A DNA stretch of 9,298 nt from JBBRLG01 sp038231495 (GTDB lineage: Bacteria > Planctomycetota > Planctomycetia > Gemmatales > Gemmataceae). Positions 6,189 to 9,298 of the stretch are shown in pieces; positions within the stretch are counted from its first letter, which is position 1, and the number at the start of each line of letters is the position of its first letter. The notes under the pieces were generated by a model. It ran no database searches and was not told the origin of the DNA. It worked only from the letters and a program-made list of their open reading frames with translations. The position numbers were made by a program, and so were the translations under genes. The stretch covers positions 1 to 9,298 of the forward strand of contig JBBRLG010000288.1 in assembly GCA_038231495.1 (NCBI GenBank), written 5' to 3'.

Positions 6189-6195
6189 AGAGAGG
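6189..6195 (+). promoter_or_regulatory. Ribosome binding site that fixes a TTG start
   Basis: AGAGAGG ends 6 bases before the TTG at 6202. Between the in-frame TAA at 6163-6165 and the signal peptide there is no ATG or GTG; the only other TTG (6196) touches this site. The site lies in a short AT-rich gap between the GTPase gene and the next. Confidence 0.6.
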
Positions 6196-6201
6196 TTGCC
6201 C

Positions 6202-9200
6202 TTGTTCCTCACCCACGCCGCCTTGCCCCTCCTCTTCGCCGCCTTGTCGTTGGGCCAACCGGAAAAGCCGGCGGACGCGCCTCCTTCACCTTTCGCCGGG
6301 TTGAAGCTGCGTTCGATCGGCCCCGCCGTCACGTCCGGGCGCGTCGTCGGCTTCGCCGTCCACCCCCAGGACCGCGGCCACTACTACGTCGCCGCCGCGT
6401 CGGGCGGCGTCTGGAAAACTACCAACGACGGCACTTCGTGGACGCCAATTTTCGACGAACAGGGTTCGTATTCCATCGGCTACGTCACGCTCGATCCCAA
6501 GAACCCGCACGTCGTCTGGGTCGGCACGGGCGAAAACAACAGCCAGCGCAGCGTCGGTTACGGCGACGGCGTCTATCGCTCCGATGACGCCGGCAAGACG
6601 TGGAAAAAGGTCGGCCTCGACAAGTCGGAGCACGTCGGCAAAATCCTCATCGACCCGCGCAACTCCGACGTGGTTTACGTCGCCGCTCAGGGGCCGCTGT
6701 GGGGGCCGGGCGGCGACCGCGGCTTGTTCAAAACCATCGACGGCGGCAAGTCCTGGAAGAGCGTGCTGACGATTAGCGAGAACACCGGCGTCACCGACGT
6801 GGTGCTGGACCCGCGCAACCCGGACGTGCTGATTGCCGCCGCGTACCAGCGCCGCCGCCACGTCTGGACGCTGGTCAACGGCGGTCCGGAGAGTGCCCTG
6901 TACAAATCGACCGACGGCGGCGCGACCTGGGCGAAGCTCAAGACGGGCTTGCCGGGCGCGGAGATGGGCCGCATCGGCCTCGCCGTCGCGCCGTCGAACG
7001 CGGATGTTGTTTATGCCGCAATCGAAGCCGCGGACAAGAAGGGTGGCATCTATTGCTCCACCGATTTCGGCGCGACCTGGGAGAAGCGCAACGACTTCGA
7101 CGCCCAGGCCCAATACTACGCGCACCTCGTCGTCGATCCCAAGAACGCCGAGCGCATCTATGTTATGAACGTCTATATTCGCGTCTCCGACGACGGCGGC
7201 AAGACCCTGCGCAACCTTGGCGAAAAGTGGAAGCACGTCGACAACCATGCGATTTGGATTGACCCGCAGAATCCTAATTTCTATCGCGTCGGTTGTGACG
7301 GCGGCATATACGAGAGTAATGACCGCGGTGTCAATTGGCGGTTCATTTCCAACTTGCCGATCACCCAGTTCTACGACGTGGCCGTGGACGAGAACGCCCC
7401 GTTCTATAACGTCTATGGCGGCACGCAGGACAACTTCACACTCGGCGGCCCCGCGCGGACCAAGAGTTTGCACGGCATTACGAATGGCGATTGGTTCGTA
7501 ACCCAGGGTGGCGACGGCTTTGCTTGCAAGGTCGATCCGAAAGACGCTAACACCGTTTATTCCGAGATGCAGTACGGCGGCCTGGTGCGCTACGACCGGC
7601 GCACCGGCCAGCGGATGGGCATTCAGCCGCAGCCGGGCAAGGGCGAGCCGGCGTTGCGCTGGAACTGGGACTCGCCGTTGTTGATTAGTCCGCACCTGCA
7701 CACCCGGCTCTATTTCGCGGCGAACAAGGTTTTTCGCAGTGACGACCGCGGCGACTCGTGGAAGGCGGTCAGCGGCGATTTGAGCCGGCAGCTCAACCGC
7801 GATCAACTCCCCGTAATGGGCAAAATTCAGCCCGCCGACGCGATCGCCAAGCACGTCTCGACTTCCTACTACGGCAACGTCACCGCCCTCGCCGAGTCCC
7901 CGAAGAAAGAGGGTCTGCTCTACGCCGGCACCGACGACGGCTTGATCCAGGTGTCCGAGGATAGCGGCGGCGTCTGGAAGAGTATCGAGAAATTCCCCGA
8001 CGTTCCCGAGCGCACCTATGTGAGCCGCGTCCTCGCCTCGCAGCACGACGCCGGCACCGTTTACGCCGCCTTTGACAACCACAAGATGTCTGACTTCGCT
8101 CCCTACTTGTTGAAGAGCGGGGACGCCGGCAAGACGTGGACGAATGTCCGCGGCGACTTGCCGATACGAGGCTCGGTTTTGGCCATCGCCGAGGACCACA
8201 AAGATCCCAACCTCCTGTTTGTTGGAACAGAGTTCGGCCTGTACGTCACAATCGATGGCGGCAAGAAATGGACGCGCCTCAAGGGCGGCCTGCCGACGGT
8301 CGCCGTGCGCGACTTGGCCGTCCAGAAACAAATGGACGACCTCGTCGTGGGCACGTTCGGCCGCGGCATTTACATCCTGGACGACTATTCCCCCCTGCGC
8401 AATCTCAAACCGGAGTCGCTGAAACAGGACGCCACCCTGTTGCCGATAAAGGACGCTTTGCTGTACCTGCCAACTCAACAATTCGGCCTGCGCGGCAAGG
8501 CGTTCCTGGGCGAATCGTTCTACACCGCCGCCAACCCGGCGTTCGGCAGTACCTTCACCTACTACCTCAAGGAAGAGATCAAAACGAAAAAGCAAAAACG
8601 GCTGGAAGCCGAGAAGGACGCGGAGAAGAAGAAGCAGGTGCCGCCCTACCCGACCGCCGAGCAACTGCGGGCCGAGGCCGAGGAGGAAGCGCCGACGATT
8701 CTTCTGACGGTCACCGACAGCGGCGGCCGTGTCCTGCGCACACTCACCGGCCCCGTCGGCGCGGGCATTCACCGCGTCGCCTGGAACCTGCGTCTGCCCG
8801 CGCCCACCTTGCCGCGGCCGCGGCCGGCCGAGGCGGACGACGACCTTTTCGCCGACGAACCGTCCGGCGCGCTCGTCATGCCGGGGAAGTATCGCGTGAG
8901 CCTCGCCAAGCGCGTCGAGGGCGTCGTTACGCCGCTGGCCGACCCCCAGGAATTCAACGTCGTCGTGGAAGGCGGTGACGGCCTGGCCGACGCCGACCGC
9001 AAAGAGCTGTCCGAGTTCCAGCAGAAGGTCGCGCGCCTGGACCGGGCCGTCGCCGCCGCCCTGGACGCCGCCGGGGAGTTGACAACCCGCCTCGCCCAGA
9101 TTCAGCGCGCCCTCGACCAAACCCCGGGCATCGACGCGAAATGGCAAGACGCGGTGCGGGCGCTGGCAAAGCGCAACCGCGACATCCTTCAAGCCATGCG

Positions 9201-9298
9201 CGGCGACGTGACCCTGCGCGCCCGCAACGAAAACACGCCGACGTCAATCGTCGAGCGCGTCCGCTACATGGTCGATTCGCAGCGTCTCTCCCTGGCCC
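6202..9298 (+). CDS. Exported Asp-box (BNR/sortilin-VPS10-like) beta-propeller protein, C-terminus cut by window edge
   Basis: 1032 residues are visible, open at the right edge. The TTG start is set by the ribosome site 6 bases ahead and by the signal peptide that follows (a hydrophobic stretch with little charge, probable cleavage after about residue 19). Eleven Asp-box-like repeats (S/T-x-D-x-G-x-x-W) begin near residues 74, 127, 178, 236, 286, 329, 372, 513, 585, 639 and 683, forming one or two beta-propellers of the sortilin N-terminal kind. A Lys/Glu-rich stretch (about 789-833) links to a FlgD/Ig-like beta domain (near 834-870) and a helical region (about 930-1010). Databases often label this family glycosyl hydrolase, but I see no catalytic site, and the sialidase Asp/Glu/Tyr and Arg set is not evident. 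A binding or scaffold role outside the cytoplasm is the safer reading. It lies 46 bases after the GTPase gene and may be read through from it. Confidence 0.88.
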   Translation, partial: MFLTHAALPLLFAALSLGQPEKPADAPPSPFAGLKLRSIGPAVTSGRVVGFAVHPQDRGHYYVAAASGGVWKTTNDGTSWTPIFDEQGSYSIGYVTLDPKNPHVVWVGTGENNSQRSVGYGDGVYRSDDAGKTWKKVGLDKSEHVGKILIDPRNSDVVYVAAQGPLWGPGGDRGLFKTIDGGKSWKSVLTISENTGVTDVVLDPRNPDVLIAAAYQRRRHVWTLVNGGPESALYKSTDGGATWAKLKTGLPGAEMGRIGLAVAPSNADVVYAAIEAADKKGGIYCSTDFGATWEKRNDFDAQAQYYAHLVVDPKNAERIYVMNVYIRVSDDGGKTLRNLGEKWKHVDNHAIWIDPQNPNFYRVGCDGGIYESNDRGVNWRFISNLPITQFYDVAVDENAPFYNVYGGTQDNFTLGGPARTKSLHGITNGDWFVTQGGDGFACKVDPKDANTVYSEMQYGGLVRYDRRTGQRMGIQPQPGKGEPALRWNWDSPLLISPHLHTRLYFAANKVFRSDDRGDSWKAVSGDLSRQLNRDQLPVMGKIQPADAIAKHVSTSYYGNVTALAESPKKEGLLYAGTDDGLIQVSEDSGGVWKSIEKFPDVPERTYVSRVLASQHDAGTVYAAFDNHKMSDFAPYLLKSGDAGKTWTNVRGDLPIRGSVLAIAEDHKDPNLLFVGTEFGLYVTIDGGKKWTRLKGGLPTVAVRDLAVQKQMDDLVVGTFGRGIYILDDYSPLRNLKPESLKQDATLLPIKDALLYLPTQQFGLRGKAFLGESFYTAANPAFGSTFTYYLKEEIKTKKQKRLEAEKDAEKKKQVPPYPTAEQLRAEAEEEAPTILLTVTDSGGRVLRTLTGPVGAGIHRVAWNLRLPAPTLPRPRPAEADDDLFADEPSGALVMPGKYRVSLAKRVEGVVTPLADPQEFNVVVEGGDGLADADRKELSEFQQKVARLDRAVAAALDAAGELTTRLAQIQRALDQTPGIDAKWQDAVRALAKRNRDILQAMRGDVTLRARNENTPTSIVERVRYMVDSQRLSLA

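Noticed and set aside
6286..9192. 968-codon open frame on the minus strand
   Set aside because: It lies wholly antisense to the Asp-box protein, whose eleven repeats and signal peptide prove the plus-strand frame. Its composition is what antisense GC-rich codons give, with no domain motif or ribosome site.

Overview
The window is GC-rich, densely coded bacterial chromosome. It reads like a planctomycete, most likely Gemmataceae-like. The reasons are the mix of a Hanks-type Ser/Thr kinase with a GVGGMAAVLRA glycine loop, an exported S9 peptidase of the glutamyl-endopeptidase type, a sortilin/VPS10 Asp-box protein, and long stop-free antisense frames typical of GC-rich codon usage. That assignment is inference from protein style; no marker gene is present.

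Layout. (1) Bases 1-570, minus strand: the first 190 residues of a cytoplasmic-facing Ser/Thr kinase that runs off the left edge just after HRDI. A very good minus-strand promoter (TTGACA, 18 bp, TATATT) lies at 745-774. (2) Bases 775-1288: no convincing gene, but many inverted repeats, including two copies of a 36-38 bp palindromic unit with the 12-bp core CGACCCTCGCCA and a 13-bp stem hairpin. (3) Bases 1289-2130, minus strand: a two-gene unit with its own promoter and a strong intrinsic terminator. The first gene appears frameshifted close to its start; the second encodes an intact, unrecognised 123-residue protein. (4) Bases 2131-2320: a compact divergent promoter region with two TATAAT boxes on opposite strands. 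(5) Bases 2321-9298, plus strand: exported S9 peptidase, stand-alone cobalamin-binding domain protein, MeaB-type GTPase overlapping it by 8 bp, and a large exported Asp-box/sortilin-like protein that runs off the right edge.

The B12-binding protein and the MeaB GTPase clearly belong together. One is the cobalamin module of an acyl-CoA mutase and the other is the chaperone that loads and protects such mutases. The catalytic mutase subunit itself is not in the window. The two exported proteins on either side may simply share the strand; 105 bp and 46 bp gaps allow, but do not prove, cotranscription. The least explained parts are the repeat-rich gap at 836-1326 and the small minus-strand two-gene unit at 1348-2130.
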